Positions 6,480-14,300 of a stretch of 15,039 nt of DNA are shown here, in pieces. Position 1 is the first letter of the stretch. The number at the start of each line of letters is the position of its first letter. This DNA comes from JAUREX01 sp964472135 (GTDB lineage: Bacteria; Pseudomonadota; Alphaproteobacteria; Rhodobacterales; Rhodobacteraceae), in contig CAYYJB010000056.1 in the NCBI GenBank assembly GCA_964472135.1, positions 1 to 15,039 of the forward strand. Reading direction: 5' to 3'. Both the position numbers and the translations under genes were made by a program. The notes beneath the pieces were generated by a model that made no database searches, was not told the origin of the DNA, and worked only from the letters and a program-made list of their open reading frames with translations.

Positions 6480-7400
6480 ATGGCCGCCCTCAACCTGCAT
6501 CACCTGCGCCTCTTTCATGCCGTCGCGCGGGACGGGGTGCTGACCTCGGCCGCGGGGCGGCTGAACCTGTCGCAATCGGCGCTCTCGACCCAGATCCGCG
6601 CGCTCGAGGCCGCGCTCGGCCACGACCTGTTCGAACGGCGCGGCCGCAGGCTGATCCTGACCGAGGCCGGGCGCGTCGCGCTCGACCATGCCGAGGCGAT
6701 CTTTCGCACCGCCGAGGATCTGACGGCGACGCTCCAGCGCAGCGGCGCCGGGCGGCGGGTCTTGCGGGTCGGGGCGCTCGCGACGCTGTCGCGCAATTTC
6801 CAGATCGGCTTCCTCGCCCCCCTGATCGGCCGCGCGGATGTGGAGATCGTGCTGCGCTCTGCCTCGCAGGCGGAACTGCTGCGCGGGCTTGAGGCGCTCG
6901 CGCTCGATGTCGTGCTGACGAACCTCGCGCCGCCGCGCGACGGGCTGAGCGCCTATCTCGTCCACACGCTCGACCGCCAGCCGCTGAGCCTCGTGGGCAG
7001 GCCGCTCGGGCCGGGGGATGCGGGGACGGGCGGGCGCCGGTCGCTGGCCGAGCTGCTCGCCTCCGAGCCCCTCGTCCTGCCCACGCCCGAATCGGCGATC
7101 CGCGCGGCGTTCGATGCGCTGCTCGACCGGCTCGGGATCGTGCCGCGCATCGCGGCCGAGGCCGACGACATGGCGATGCTGCGCCTCTTGGTGCGCGCGC
7201 ATGCGGGCCTCGGGGCCATCCCGCCCATCGTGGTGCGCGATGAGCTCGAGACGGGCACGCTCGTCGAACACGCCCGCCTAGAGGGGATCGCCGAGGCCTT
7301 TCACGCCGTCACCCTGCACCGGCGCTTTCCGAACCCGCTGCTGGCCGAACTGATCGCGGCGCATCACGCCCGCGGCGGGGCCGGCGCTAGCGGTTCCTGA
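6480..7400 (+). CDS. LysR-family transcriptional regulator, NhaR-like
   Basis: A 306-residue LysR-type regulator of normal length. The N-terminal winged helix-turn-helix (about residues 1-60) reads NLHHLRLFHAVARDG, then SAAGRLNLSQSALSTQIRAL and LFERRGRRLILTEAGRVAL. A linker helix and the effector-binding domain (from about residue 85, LRVGALATLSRNF) follow. Spacing and wording recall E. coli NhaR, the sodium-responsive activator of nhaA, but this is a similarity judged by eye. ATG 6480 is preferred, since GATAGA lies 9 bases upstream; ATG 6471 would add three residues but sits on the palindrome and has no ribosome site. Divergence from the SbtA-type permease operon makes that operon the likely target, perhaps in response to sodium or inorganic carbon. 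Its 3' end overlaps the convergent GlsB-type gene by 14 bases. Confidence 0.92.
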   Translation: MAALNLHHLRLFHAVARDGVLTSAAGRLNLSQSALSTQIRALEAALGHDLFERRGRRLILTEAGRVALDHAEAIFRTAEDLTATLQRSGAGRRVLRVGALATLSRNFQIGFLAPLIGRADVEIVLRSASQAELLRGLEALALDVVLTNLAPPRDGLSAYLVHTLDRQPLSLVGRPLGPGDAGTGGRRSLAELLASEPLVLPTPESAIRAAFDALLDRLGIVPRIAAEADDMAMLRLLVRAHAGLGAIPPIVVRDELETGTLVEHARLEGIAEAFHAVTLHRRFPNPLLAELIAAHHARGGAGASGS

Positions 7401-7623
7401 GGCGCTGCCAGACCCAGATGATGAGCATGCTCGCGACCACGGCGCCGACGAACCCCGCGAGCCAGCCACCGATCATCACGAGAAAGCGCAGCACGAAGCC
7501 GCCCACGAGCGCGCCGAGGACGCCGATCCCGACCGTCGTCATCAGGTCGGTCTGAAGCCGCATGAGGCGCGTCGCCACCAGCCCCGCCGCCGCCCCGATG
7601 ATGATGAGTGCGATGATCTGCAT
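7387..7623 (-). CDS. GlsB/YeaQ/YmgE-family small stress membrane protein
   Basis: A 78-residue, almost wholly hydrophobic protein starting MQIIALIIIGAAAGLVA with three predicted membrane helices, followed by TVGIGVLGALVGGFVLR and ending in WVWQRLRNR. Length and the repeated Gly-rich helices match the transglycosylase-associated GlsB/YeaQ/YmgE family (PF04226), whose members are induced by stress but lack a settled biochemical role. The start at 7623 is backed by a purine-rich AGGGGGCGG just upstream; the frame stays open to 7986 but that part lies over fmt. It follows fmt by 55 bases on the same strand, so it could be the last gene of the def-fmt operon. Its stop overlaps the end of the LysR gene by 14 bases. 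Confidence 0.88.
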   Translation of the reverse strand: MQIIALIIIGAAAGLVATRLMRLQTDLMTTVGIGVLGALVGGFVLRFLVMIGGWLAGFVGAVVASMLIIWVWQRLRNR

Positions 7624-7678
7624 GTCCGCCCCCTGTTTCCCCGATATGGGGGTCGCGGGGGCCGCCGCAAGGACCTGC

Positions 7679-8575
7679 TCAGCCGAGGATGTCGGGCAGG
7701 GCGAAGCCGCGCGCCAGTTCCTCGGCCCCCATCGCGCGCCGCCCCTCGCGCTGGGCCTCGAGGATCTCGATCGCACCCTGCCCGCAGGCGACGCGCAACC
7801 CCCCGAGGGCGCGGCCCGGTTCCCCGGCACCGGCGCAGGGGCGCGCGCGCAGGATCCGCAGCCGCTCGCCCGCCGCGAGCGTCCAGGCGCCGGGATGGGG
7901 CGACAGGGCGTGGATCCTGCGGCAGACCGCCTCGGCCGGGGCGTCCCACGCGATCCGCGCCTCGGCCTTGTCGATCTTGGCGGCATAGGTCACGCCCTCG
8001 GCCGGCTGCGGCCGTGGCACGAGGGTCTCAAGCCCCCCGAGCGCGCGCAGGATCAGGGCGGCGCCCATCTCGGCCAGCCGGTCGTGCAGATCGCCCGCCG
8101 TGTCGGCCGGGCCGATGGGTGTCGCCTCGGACAAGAGGACCGGGCCGGTATCGAGCCCCTCCTCCATCCGCATGATGCACACGCCCGTCTGCGCGTCGCC
8201 CGCCTCGATCGCGCGCTGGATGGGTGCCGCACCCCGCCAGCGCGGAAGGAGCGAGGCGTGGATGTTGAGGCACCCCTGCGCCGGCGCCGCGAGGATCGCG
8301 CGCGGCAGGATCAGCCCATAGGCGACCACCACCGCGACATCGGCCCCGAGTGCCGCGAAGGCCGCCTGCTCGGCCGGGTCGCGCAAGGTGGCGGGCTGGC
8401 AGAGCGGCAGGCCGCGCGCGCGCGCCTCGAGCGCGACGGGACAGGGGCGGGGCTGCTGGCCTCGACCGGCGGGGCGGTCGGGCTGGGTGTAGACGGCCGC
8501 GATCTCGTGCCGGGCGGCCAGCGCGCGCAGCGCGGGCAGGCCGAAGCCGGGCGTCGACATGAAGACGATCCGCAT
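7679..8575 (-). CDS. fmt: Methionyl-tRNA formyltransferase
   Basis: Fmt transfers a formyl group from 10-formyl-THF to initiator Met-tRNA in the cytoplasm. The 298-residue length is slightly shorter than E. coli Fmt (315). The formyl-transferase domain shows the catalytic set Asn104, His106 (NIHASLLPRWRGAAPIQRAI) and Asp142 (EEGLDTGP), equivalent to N108/H110/D146 in E. coli. The C-terminal OB-like tRNA-binding domain begins near residue 200 (YAAKIDKAEARIAWDAPA). The usual N-terminal FMGTPEFA reads FMSTPGFG here, a modest divergence. AAAGGGGG lies a few bases before the ATG. It is the second gene of a def-fmt pair (23-base gap), coupling formylation with deformylation as in many bacteria. Confidence 0.96.
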   Translation of the reverse strand: MRIVFMSTPGFGLPALRALAARHEIAAVYTQPDRPAGRGQQPRPCPVALEARARGLPLCQPATLRDPAEQAAFAALGADVAVVVAYGLILPRAILAAPAQGCLNIHASLLPRWRGAAPIQRAIEAGDAQTGVCIMRMEEGLDTGPVLLSEATPIGPADTAGDLHDRLAEMGAALILRALGGLETLVPRPQPAEGVTYAAKIDKAEARIAWDAPAEAVCRRIHALSPHPGAWTLAAGERLRILRARPCAGAGEPGRALGGLRVACGQGAIEILEAQREGRRAMGAEELARGFALPDILG

Positions 8576-8598
8576 GCCGCCCCCTTTGCGCCGCCCGG

Positions 8599-9120
8599 TC
8601 AGGGGCGGGCGTGCTCGCGTTTGTATTTCACCATCTTGCGGGTGATCATGTGGCGCCGGATCGGCCCGAGATGGTCGATGAAGAGTCGCCCGTCGAGGTG
8701 GTCGAGCTCATGCTGGGCGCAGACGGCCCAGAGGCCCGTGAACGTCTCCTCGTGGCGCGCGCCGTCGAGGCCCGTCCAGCGCAGCGCAACCTCGGCCGGG
8801 CGCGTCACCTCGCCGAACTGCTCGGGGATCGAGAGGCACCCCTCCTCATAGGTGCCGAGCGTCTCGGAGCGCCAGACGATCTCGGGATTGATGAGGACCA
8901 TCGGCCGGGGCGGGGCATCGGGCGACTTCTCGCAATCCATCACGAAGAGGCGCTGCAGCACCCCCACCTGCGGCGCCGCGAGGCCGACGCCCGGCGCGGC
9001 ATACATCGTCTCGAGCATGTCCTCGGCCAGCGCGCCGATCTCGGGCGAGATGGCCGCGACGGGCGCGCACGCCTTCTTGAGGCGCGGGTCGGGATGCAGG
9101 ACGATGGGGCGCAGGCTCAT
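8599..9120 (-). CDS. def: Peptide deformylase
   Basis: Def removes the N-formyl group from nascent proteins using a ferrous or zinc ion. The 173-residue protein has all three motifs: GVGLAAPQVG (44-53), EGCLSIPEQ (93-101) with metal ligand Cys95, and QHELDHLDGRLF (136-147) with His137, Glu138 and His141. The start MSLRPIVLHPDPRL at 9120 matches the family; the frame is open to 9204 but the extra residues are atypical. Only a weak ribosome site (CGGGG) precedes it. It is the first gene of the def-fmt operon and is divergent from the PLP enzyme gene, with 101 bases between start codons that should hold both promoters, though I cannot pick them out. Confidence 0.96.
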   Translation of the reverse strand: MSLRPIVLHPDPRLKKACAPVAAISPEIGALAEDMLETMYAAPGVGLAAPQVGVLQRLFVMDCEKSPDAPPRPMVLINPEIVWRSETLGTYEEGCLSIPEQFGEVTRPAEVALRWTGLDGARHEETFTGLWAVCAQHELDHLDGRLFIDHLGPIRRHMITRKMVKYKREHARP

Positions 9121-9221
9121 GGCCCCGAGATACGCGCGCGGACCCGCCCGATCAAGCCCCGCGGGTGCTTGCCTTGGGCCGGCGCGGCGCGCAAAAGGGC
9201 TCAAGGGATGGAGGAACGGCG

Positions 9222-10394
9222 ATGAATTTCGACGAGATGATCGAGCGGCGCGGCACGCATTCGATGAAGTGGGACATGATGGGCCCCATGTTCGGCGTCG
9301 ATCCGGCCGACGGCATCCCGATGTGGGTGGCCGACATGGACTTCCGCCCGCCTGCCTGCGTGCAGGGCGCGCTCGAGGCGATGGCGCGCCATGGCGTCTA
9401 TGGCTATTTCGGCGATGATCGCGCCTATCGCGCCGCGATCGCGTGGTGGATGCGGACCCGCCACGGCTGGGAGGTCGATCCGGCCGCGATCTTCACCGCG
9501 CATGGCCTCGTGAACGGCACGGCGCTCTGCGTCGATGCCTTCAGCGCGCCGGGCGACGGGGTCGTGCTGACGACGCCCGTCTATCACGCCTTCGCCCGCG
9601 TCATCCGCGCGGCCGGGCGGACCGTCGTCGAATGCCGGCTGAAGGTCGAGGACGGCCGCCACGTCATGGATTTCGAGGCGTGGGACGCGCAGATGACGGG
9701 GCGCGAGCGGATGTTCATCCTCTGCTCGCCCCACAACCCCGGCGGGCGGGTCTGGACCGAGGCGGAACTGCGCGGGGTCGCGGATTTCTGCCGCCGGCAC
9801 GATCTGATCCTCGTCTCGGACGAGATCCACCACGATCTGGTCATGCCCGGCGCCCGCCACCGCGTGATGGCGACGCTCGCCCCCGACATCGCGGACCGTC
9901 TGGTGATGCTGACGGCCGCGACCAAGACCTTCAACATCGCCGGCGCCCATGTCGGCAACGTGATCGTCCCCGACCCGGCGCTGCGCGCGCGGTTCGGGGC
10001 ACGGATGGCGGCGCTCGGGATCTCGCCCAATTCCTTCGGGCTCGAGATGGTGACGGCCGCCTATTCGCCCGAGGGCGCGGCCTGGGTCGACGCGCTGATG
10101 GGCTATCTCGAGGGGAACCGGCGCATCTTCGATGCGGCGATGGCCGCGATTCCGGGCGTGCGGTCGATGCCCTTGCAGGCGACCTATCTGGCCTGGGTCG
10201 ATTTCGGCGCCACGGGCATGTCGGATGCCGAGGTGCGCGCGCGCGTCGAGGGGCAGGCGCGCATCGCCGCGAACCACGGCGAGACCTTCGGGGCGGGGGG
10301 CGCGGGGCATCTGCGCTTCAACCTCGCCACGCCGCGCGCGCGCCTCATCGAGGCGACCGCGCGGCTGCAGGCGGCGTTCGCCGATCTGCAATAG
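9222..10394 (+). CDS. MalY/PatB-family PLP-dependent C-S lyase (cystathionine beta-lyase type)
   Basis: A 390-residue fold-type I PLP enzyme. Members of this family cleave the carbon-sulfur bond of cystathionine or related cysteine conjugates to pyruvate, ammonia and a thiol. Signatures: MNFDEMIERRGTHSMKWD at the N-terminus, PMWVADMDF (33-41) typical of MalY/PatB, Tyr121 (TTPVYHAF), PHNPGG with Asn172, Asp200 (LVSDEIHHDL) and the PLP lysine Lys235 (TAATKTFNIAGAHVGN). A C-terminal HLRFNLATPR carries the carboxylate-binding Arg. The start at 9222 is chosen because GGAGG lies 7 bases upstream; the frame is open from 9165. It is convergent with the next gene, with only 3 bases between stops. Substrate (cystathionine, or a sulfur compound such as a DMSP-derived thioether) cannot be told from sequence. 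Confidence 0.93.
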   Translation: MNFDEMIERRGTHSMKWDMMGPMFGVDPADGIPMWVADMDFRPPACVQGALEAMARHGVYGYFGDDRAYRAAIAWWMRTRHGWEVDPAAIFTAHGLVNGTALCVDAFSAPGDGVVLTTPVYHAFARVIRAAGRTVVECRLKVEDGRHVMDFEAWDAQMTGRERMFILCSPHNPGGRVWTEAELRGVADFCRRHDLILVSDEIHHDLVMPGARHRVMATLAPDIADRLVMLTAATKTFNIAGAHVGNVIVPDPALRARFGARMAALGISPNSFGLEMVTAAYSPEGAAWVDALMGYLEGNRRIFDAAMAAIPGVRSMPLQATYLAWVDFGATGMSDAEVRARVEGQARIAANHGETFGAGGAGHLRFNLATPRARLIEATARLQAAFADLQ

Positions 10395-10397
10395 CCC

Positions 10398-10748
10398 TCA
10401 GGCGCGGGGCAGGCGCAGCGTCGCGGCCTCGGCGGGGCGGACGTAATCGACCGGCGCCTCGGCGTGGACAGGGGTGATGCGCTTGAACTCGCACAGGAGC
10501 ATCCCGTGCTCGACCCGGCTGGCCACGATCAGGCACGTCCAGAGGTCGCGCCCCCCGCGCGAAATCTCGACCGCCCCGCGCAGGCGCGGCAAGAGGCCCG
10601 CATCGACCGCGAAACCATCCGCCCACATGTGCAGGATGGCGTGGGTATCGTCGCCCGCGTGCAGCAGATAGCGGCCACGGTCGCGGGCCCCGCGCAGGCC
10701 GCGCACCGACCGCGCGGCGTCAAATGCCTCGGGCAAGCTGTCGATCAT
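10398..10748 (-). CDS. Small hypothetical protein, Rhodobacteraceae type
   Basis: A 116-residue soluble protein of unknown function. The start MIDSLPEAFDAARSVRG is backed by GGAGG 8 bases upstream; the frame is open to 10808. A short helical N-terminus is followed by a beta-rich core: RGRYLLHAGDDTHAILHMWADGFAVDAG, then LRGAVEISRGG and CLIVASRVEHGMLLCEFKRIT. This is loosely reminiscent of PilZ-like small barrels, but the RxxxR and D/NxSxxG c-di-GMP motifs are absent, so I do not call it one. No signal peptide or membrane segment. A candidate FNR-type box lies about 80 bases upstream. It is convergent with the PatB-type gene. Confidence 0.72.
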   Translation of the reverse strand: MIDSLPEAFDAARSVRGLRGARDRGRYLLHAGDDTHAILHMWADGFAVDAGLLPRLRGAVEISRGGRDLWTCLIVASRVEHGMLLCEFKRITPVHAEAPVDYVRPAEAATLRLPRA

Positions 10749-10828
10749 GGCGCGATCCTCCGCATCCGGGGGTGCTGCACGAATTGTGCCGACACGCCCA
10801 GATTGCAAGAGGATAGCTGAAGAAGGCG

Positions 10829-10842
10829 TTGACGCCGATCAA
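10829..10842. promoter_or_regulatory. Candidate FNR/FnrL box
   Basis: TTGACGCCGATCAA matches the FNR-type consensus TTGAT-N4-ATCAA at 9 of 10 positions. It overlaps the stop codon of the receiver-like gene and lies upstream of the minus-strand hypothetical gene (start 10748). If it acts from position -41.5, transcription would begin near 10794; a TGCAAT at 10802-10807 (minus strand) would be the -10. The match is seen; the regulation is inferred. Confidence 0.4.
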
Positions 10843-11249
10843 TGAATGGCGCCGATCGGCGCGTGCATCACCGGCAGCGGCGCCGCCCGCGCGGCGGCAT
10901 GATGGGCCAGGATCGCGCCGAGGTCCGACAGCCCGACGGAATGGGGCAGATAAGCGCAGATGTTGGGCAACAGCGACCGGATCGACCCGTCGGGCCGCAT
11001 GCCGTCGGCGACCATCAGAAAGACGGGAACGGCCGGCTGGCGATAGGCTGCAAGGGTCGCGACCGTCAGCGCGTCCGGTCCCCCCCGATCATCGAGGGTG
11101 ACCAGCACCGCGCCGAGCGGGCCATCGTCCAGCGCCGCAAGCGCCGCATCGGTTGCATCGGCAAACCGCATCGCGAGGCCCTCGGCCATGCAGGCTTCGC
11201 CCCAGCGGGTCGCGGCATCGGGATCGGCACAGGCAATGAGGACGGTCAT
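10839..11249 (-). CDS. Receiver-like protein with degenerate phosphorylation site
   Basis: A 136-residue single-domain protein that looks like a CheY-type receiver by its alternating hydrophobic strands and helices: MTVLIACADPDAATRW, GAVLVTL (46-52), PVFLMVADG (75-83) and CAYLPHSVGLSDLGAIL (98-114). Key receiver residues appear to be lost: the acidic doublet is reduced to Asp9, the phospho-acceptor position seems to be Thr51 (nearest Asp53/54), the conserved Thr/Ser is Val80 and the conserved Lys is His103. It may therefore be a phosphorylation-independent receiver, or not a true receiver. ATG 11249 is chosen for the family-like start; ATG 11261 would add MIPF, and neither has a strong ribosome site. 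No output domain. A CtrA-like site lies about 30 bases upstream. Confidence 0.68.
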   Translation of the reverse strand: MTVLIACADPDAATRWGEACMAEGLAMRFADATDAALAALDDGPLGAVLVTLDDRGGPDALTVATLAAYRQPAVPVFLMVADGMRPDGSIRSLLPNICAYLPHSVGLSDLGAILAHHAAARAAPLPVMHAPIGAIH

Positions 11250-11261
11250 GAAGGGAATCAT

Positions 11262-11282
11262 CCAAAGGTTGCCGAAAGGTTA
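11262..11282. repeat. Two tandem 11-bp repeats upstream of the receiver-like gene
   Basis: On the minus strand AACCTTTCGGC is followed immediately by AACCTTTGGAT, two copies of AACCTTT with a period of 11 bases, about one helical turn, ending next to the alternative start of the receiver-like gene. It could be a regulator site or part of the leader, or chance. Confidence 0.3.
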
Positions 11283-11294
11283 ATCCGCGCTCAA
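11280..11294 (-). promoter_or_regulatory. Candidate CtrA-binding site
   Basis: Read on the minus strand, TTGA-N7-TTAA followed by CC matches the alphaproteobacterial CtrA consensus TTAA-N7-TTAA with one mismatch. It lies 31-45 bases before the start of the receiver-like gene, where an activator or repressor site would be expected. CtrA is the master regulator of cell cycle and motility in this class. Match seen, role inferred. Confidence 0.35.
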
Positions 11295-11332
11295 CCGCCG
11301 GCGGCAAGCGCTGCTTGCGGTGCGGGGTGATT

Positions 11333-11363
11333 CATCCACAGAATTCTGCGCCGCCTGTGGAAA
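11333..11363. repeat. Inverted repeat of DnaA-box-like sequences 3' of smc
   Basis: CATCCACAG on the plus strand (11333-11341) and TTTCCACAG on the minus strand (11355-11363) form an inverted pair, with perfect CCACAG/CTGTGG arms separated by 13 bases. TCATCCACA and TTTTCCACA each differ at one position from the DnaA box TTATCCACA. The element lies in the gap between the smc stop and the receiver-like gene, which is the leader region of the latter. Confidence 0.35.
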
Positions 11364-11373
11364 ACTCGGGGCG

Positions 11374-14300
11374 TCAGGCCACCAGCGCGGCCGCGGCGCG
11401 CAGATCGACCGAGACAAGCTGGCTCACCCCCTGCTCGGCCATGGTGACGCCAAAGAGCCTGTCCATCCGCGCCATCGTCACGGCATGGTGGGTGATGATG
11501 AGAAAGCGCGTCTCGGTCCGGCGCGTCATCTCGTCGAGCAGGTCGCAAAACCGCGTCACGTTGGCATCGTCGAGGGGCGCGTCGACCTCGTCGAGCACGC
11601 AGATCGGCGAGGGGTTGGCGAGGAACACCGCGAAGATCAGCGCCAGCGCCGTCAGGGTCTGCTCGCCGCCCGAGAGCAGCGACAGGGTGGAGAGCTTCTT
11701 GCCCGGCGGCTGGCACATGATCTCGAGCCCGGCCTCGAGCGGATCGTCCGATTCGACCAGCACGAGGCGGGCAGATCCGCCGCCGAACAGATGGGTGAAG
11801 AGGGTGGTGAAATTGCCGTTGACCTGTTCGAACGCGGTCAGCAGCCGTTCGCGCCCCTCGCGGTTCAGACCGCCGATGCCCGCGCGAAGCGTGCGGATCG
11901 CGGCGTCGAGGTCGGCCTTCTCGCGCCCGAGGTTGGCGTGCTCGGCCTCGATCGCGCGGGCGTCCTCCTCGGCGCGCAGGTTGACGGCGCCGAGCGCCTC
12001 GCGCGCCCGGCGCAACCGCGCGATGTCGTCCTCGAGCACGGCCGCCTCGGGAACGGCATCGGCCTCGGCGCCGATCCGGGCCAGCAGCGATTCGGGGCCT
12101 TCGCCTTCGGTCACTTCGGCGATGCGGCCGCGGGCGTCCGCCTCGGCCGCCGCGGCGGCTTCGGCGCGGGCCTCGGCGCCGGCGCGGGCCTCGCGCGTCT
12201 CGGTCGCTTCGGCCTCGGCGTGCCGCTCGGCGGCTTGCGCCTCGCGCAGGCGCGCCTCGGCGGCGGCGAGGGCATCGGCGGCGCGCGCGGCCCGCGCGGC
12301 GGCCGCAGTGCGTGCGCCCTGCAATCGTTCCGCCTCGGCCGCGAGCCGGGCCGGTTCGCCGGCGGCCGCGTCGCGCTCGGACCCGATGCGCGCGGCTTCG
12401 GCCGCAAGTTCGGCCGACCGGCGCTCGGCCGCGGCGCGCCGCTCGGCCCATTGGACGGCGTCGCGCGCGATCTCGGCCCGGCGGCGGGCGCGGCGCTCGC
12501 CCTCGCGCTGGGCCTCATCGTGGCGGCCGCGGGCGGCGAGCATGGCGCTGCGCCCGGCCTCGACCTCGGCGCGCAGGGCGGCGATGGCGGCCTCGGTGCC
12601 CGCGGGCGCCGGCAGGGCGGCAAGCTGCGCCTCGGCCTCGGTCAGGCGGGCGGCGGCCTCGGCGTGTTCGGCGGCAAGGCGCCCCTCGGCCAGCCGCGCG
12701 GCCTCGAGCCTTCCGGCCGCGACGGCGCGCGCGGCATCGGCCTCCGATCGGGTGCGCCCCGCGGCGGCCAGCGCCTGATCGGCGGCGCGGCGGGCCTCGC
12801 GCGCGGCGCGGTCGGCCTCGGATGCGGCCGCAAGCTCGGCCCCGAGCCGCTCGTGCGCCTGCCGCGCCCCCTGGGCGCGCGCGTTCGCCTCCTCGAGGTC
12901 GCGCCGGAGCGAGGCGAGGCGGTTGACCTGTTCGAGCCTGAGCGCCGCGGCGCTTGGCGCATCGCCCGCGAGCAGACGAAAGCCATCCCACCGCCACAGA
13001 TCGCCCGCCCGGCTGACCAGCCGCTGACCGGGCGCGAGCCGGGGCTGCAGGTCCGCCGCGCGCGCGGGATCGGCGACCCCGACATGGGCGAGCCGGCGCG
13101 CCAGCGCCGGGGGGGCGGCGACATGGGGCGCGAGGGGTTCGGCCCCCTCGGGCAGCGGGGCCGCGGCGGGGGGCGCAGCGCCCCCGGGCGCGACCCAGCC
13201 GCTCTGGCCCGCCGTTTCCGCGATCGGGCTGCGCAGATCGTCGCCGAGCGCCGCGCCGAGCGCGCGTTCATAGCCCGGCGCGACGGTCAGTTGGTCGAGG
13301 ACCTGCGCGCCGGCCCGCGATTCGCGCGCGATCAACGCCGCGAGCGCCTGCGCCTCGGCGCCGAGCGCGCGCGCCTCGCCCTCGGTCGCGGCACGGGCGG
13401 CGCGGGCCGTGCCCTCGCGCGTCTGCAATTCGGCCCTCGCGGCCTCGGCCTCGATCAGGCGCGCCTCGGCGGCCTCGGCGGCGGTTGCGGCGCGCTGGGC
13501 CTCGGCGTCGGCCTCGGCGCGAATCGCCTCGGCGCGGGCGAGCGCGGCATCGGCGCCGTTCGCGGCCTCGGCGGCGCTGGCGGCCTCGGCCGCGGCGCGC
13601 GCCATGGTGGCCGAGATGTCGGCCACGAGGCGGCTCGCGGACTGATGGCGGGCGGCGATGCGCGCGGCGTCCCCGGCCGCGCGGGCAAGGGCCTCCTCGG
13701 TGCCGCCGAGCGCGGTGGCCGCGACCTGCGCCGCGGCGGCAAGCTCTGCCAGGCGCGCGGCGTGCCCGTCGTTTTCGGCCGCGAGCGTCGCATCCTCGGC
13801 CGTGAGCGCCGCCGCGGTTCCGGCGGCATCGCGCAACAGGTCGGCCTCGCGCGCGGCGTCACGCTCGATCTGCCCCGCGCGGGCATCGAGCGCGGCAATC
13901 GCCGCCTGCGCCGCCGCCTGACGGTCGGCAAGGGTCGCGTGTTCCTGCTCGAGCCGCTGGCGCACCGCGCCGGCGATCGCGGCCTCGTCCCGGGCGGCAG
14001 GCAGGGCGGCCTCGCAGGTCTCGCGCGTGCGCTGGGCCGCAAGGGTGCGCCCCGTCGCCGCCGACACCGCGCGTGTCGCCTCGGCCAGCGCCGCCGCGGC
14101 GCGCGCGCGCGCGGCATCGGCCTCGGCCCAGCGGCGCCAGGCGGCCAGCGCCTCGGCCCGCCGCAGCGCGGCCCCGATCTCGCGATAGCGCGCGGCGGCG
14201 CGGGCCTGCCGGGCCAGTGCCGCAAGCTGCTGGGCAAGCTGTTCGAGCACATCCTCGACGCGGGCGAGGTTGCCCTCGGCGGCCGTCAGGCGCAATTCGG

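Noticed and set aside
7639..7652. CCCC-GATAT-GGGG inverted repeat between fmt and the GlsB-type gene, considered as a terminator.
   Set aside because: Stem of only four pairs with no T-run on the transcribed strand; too weak to call.
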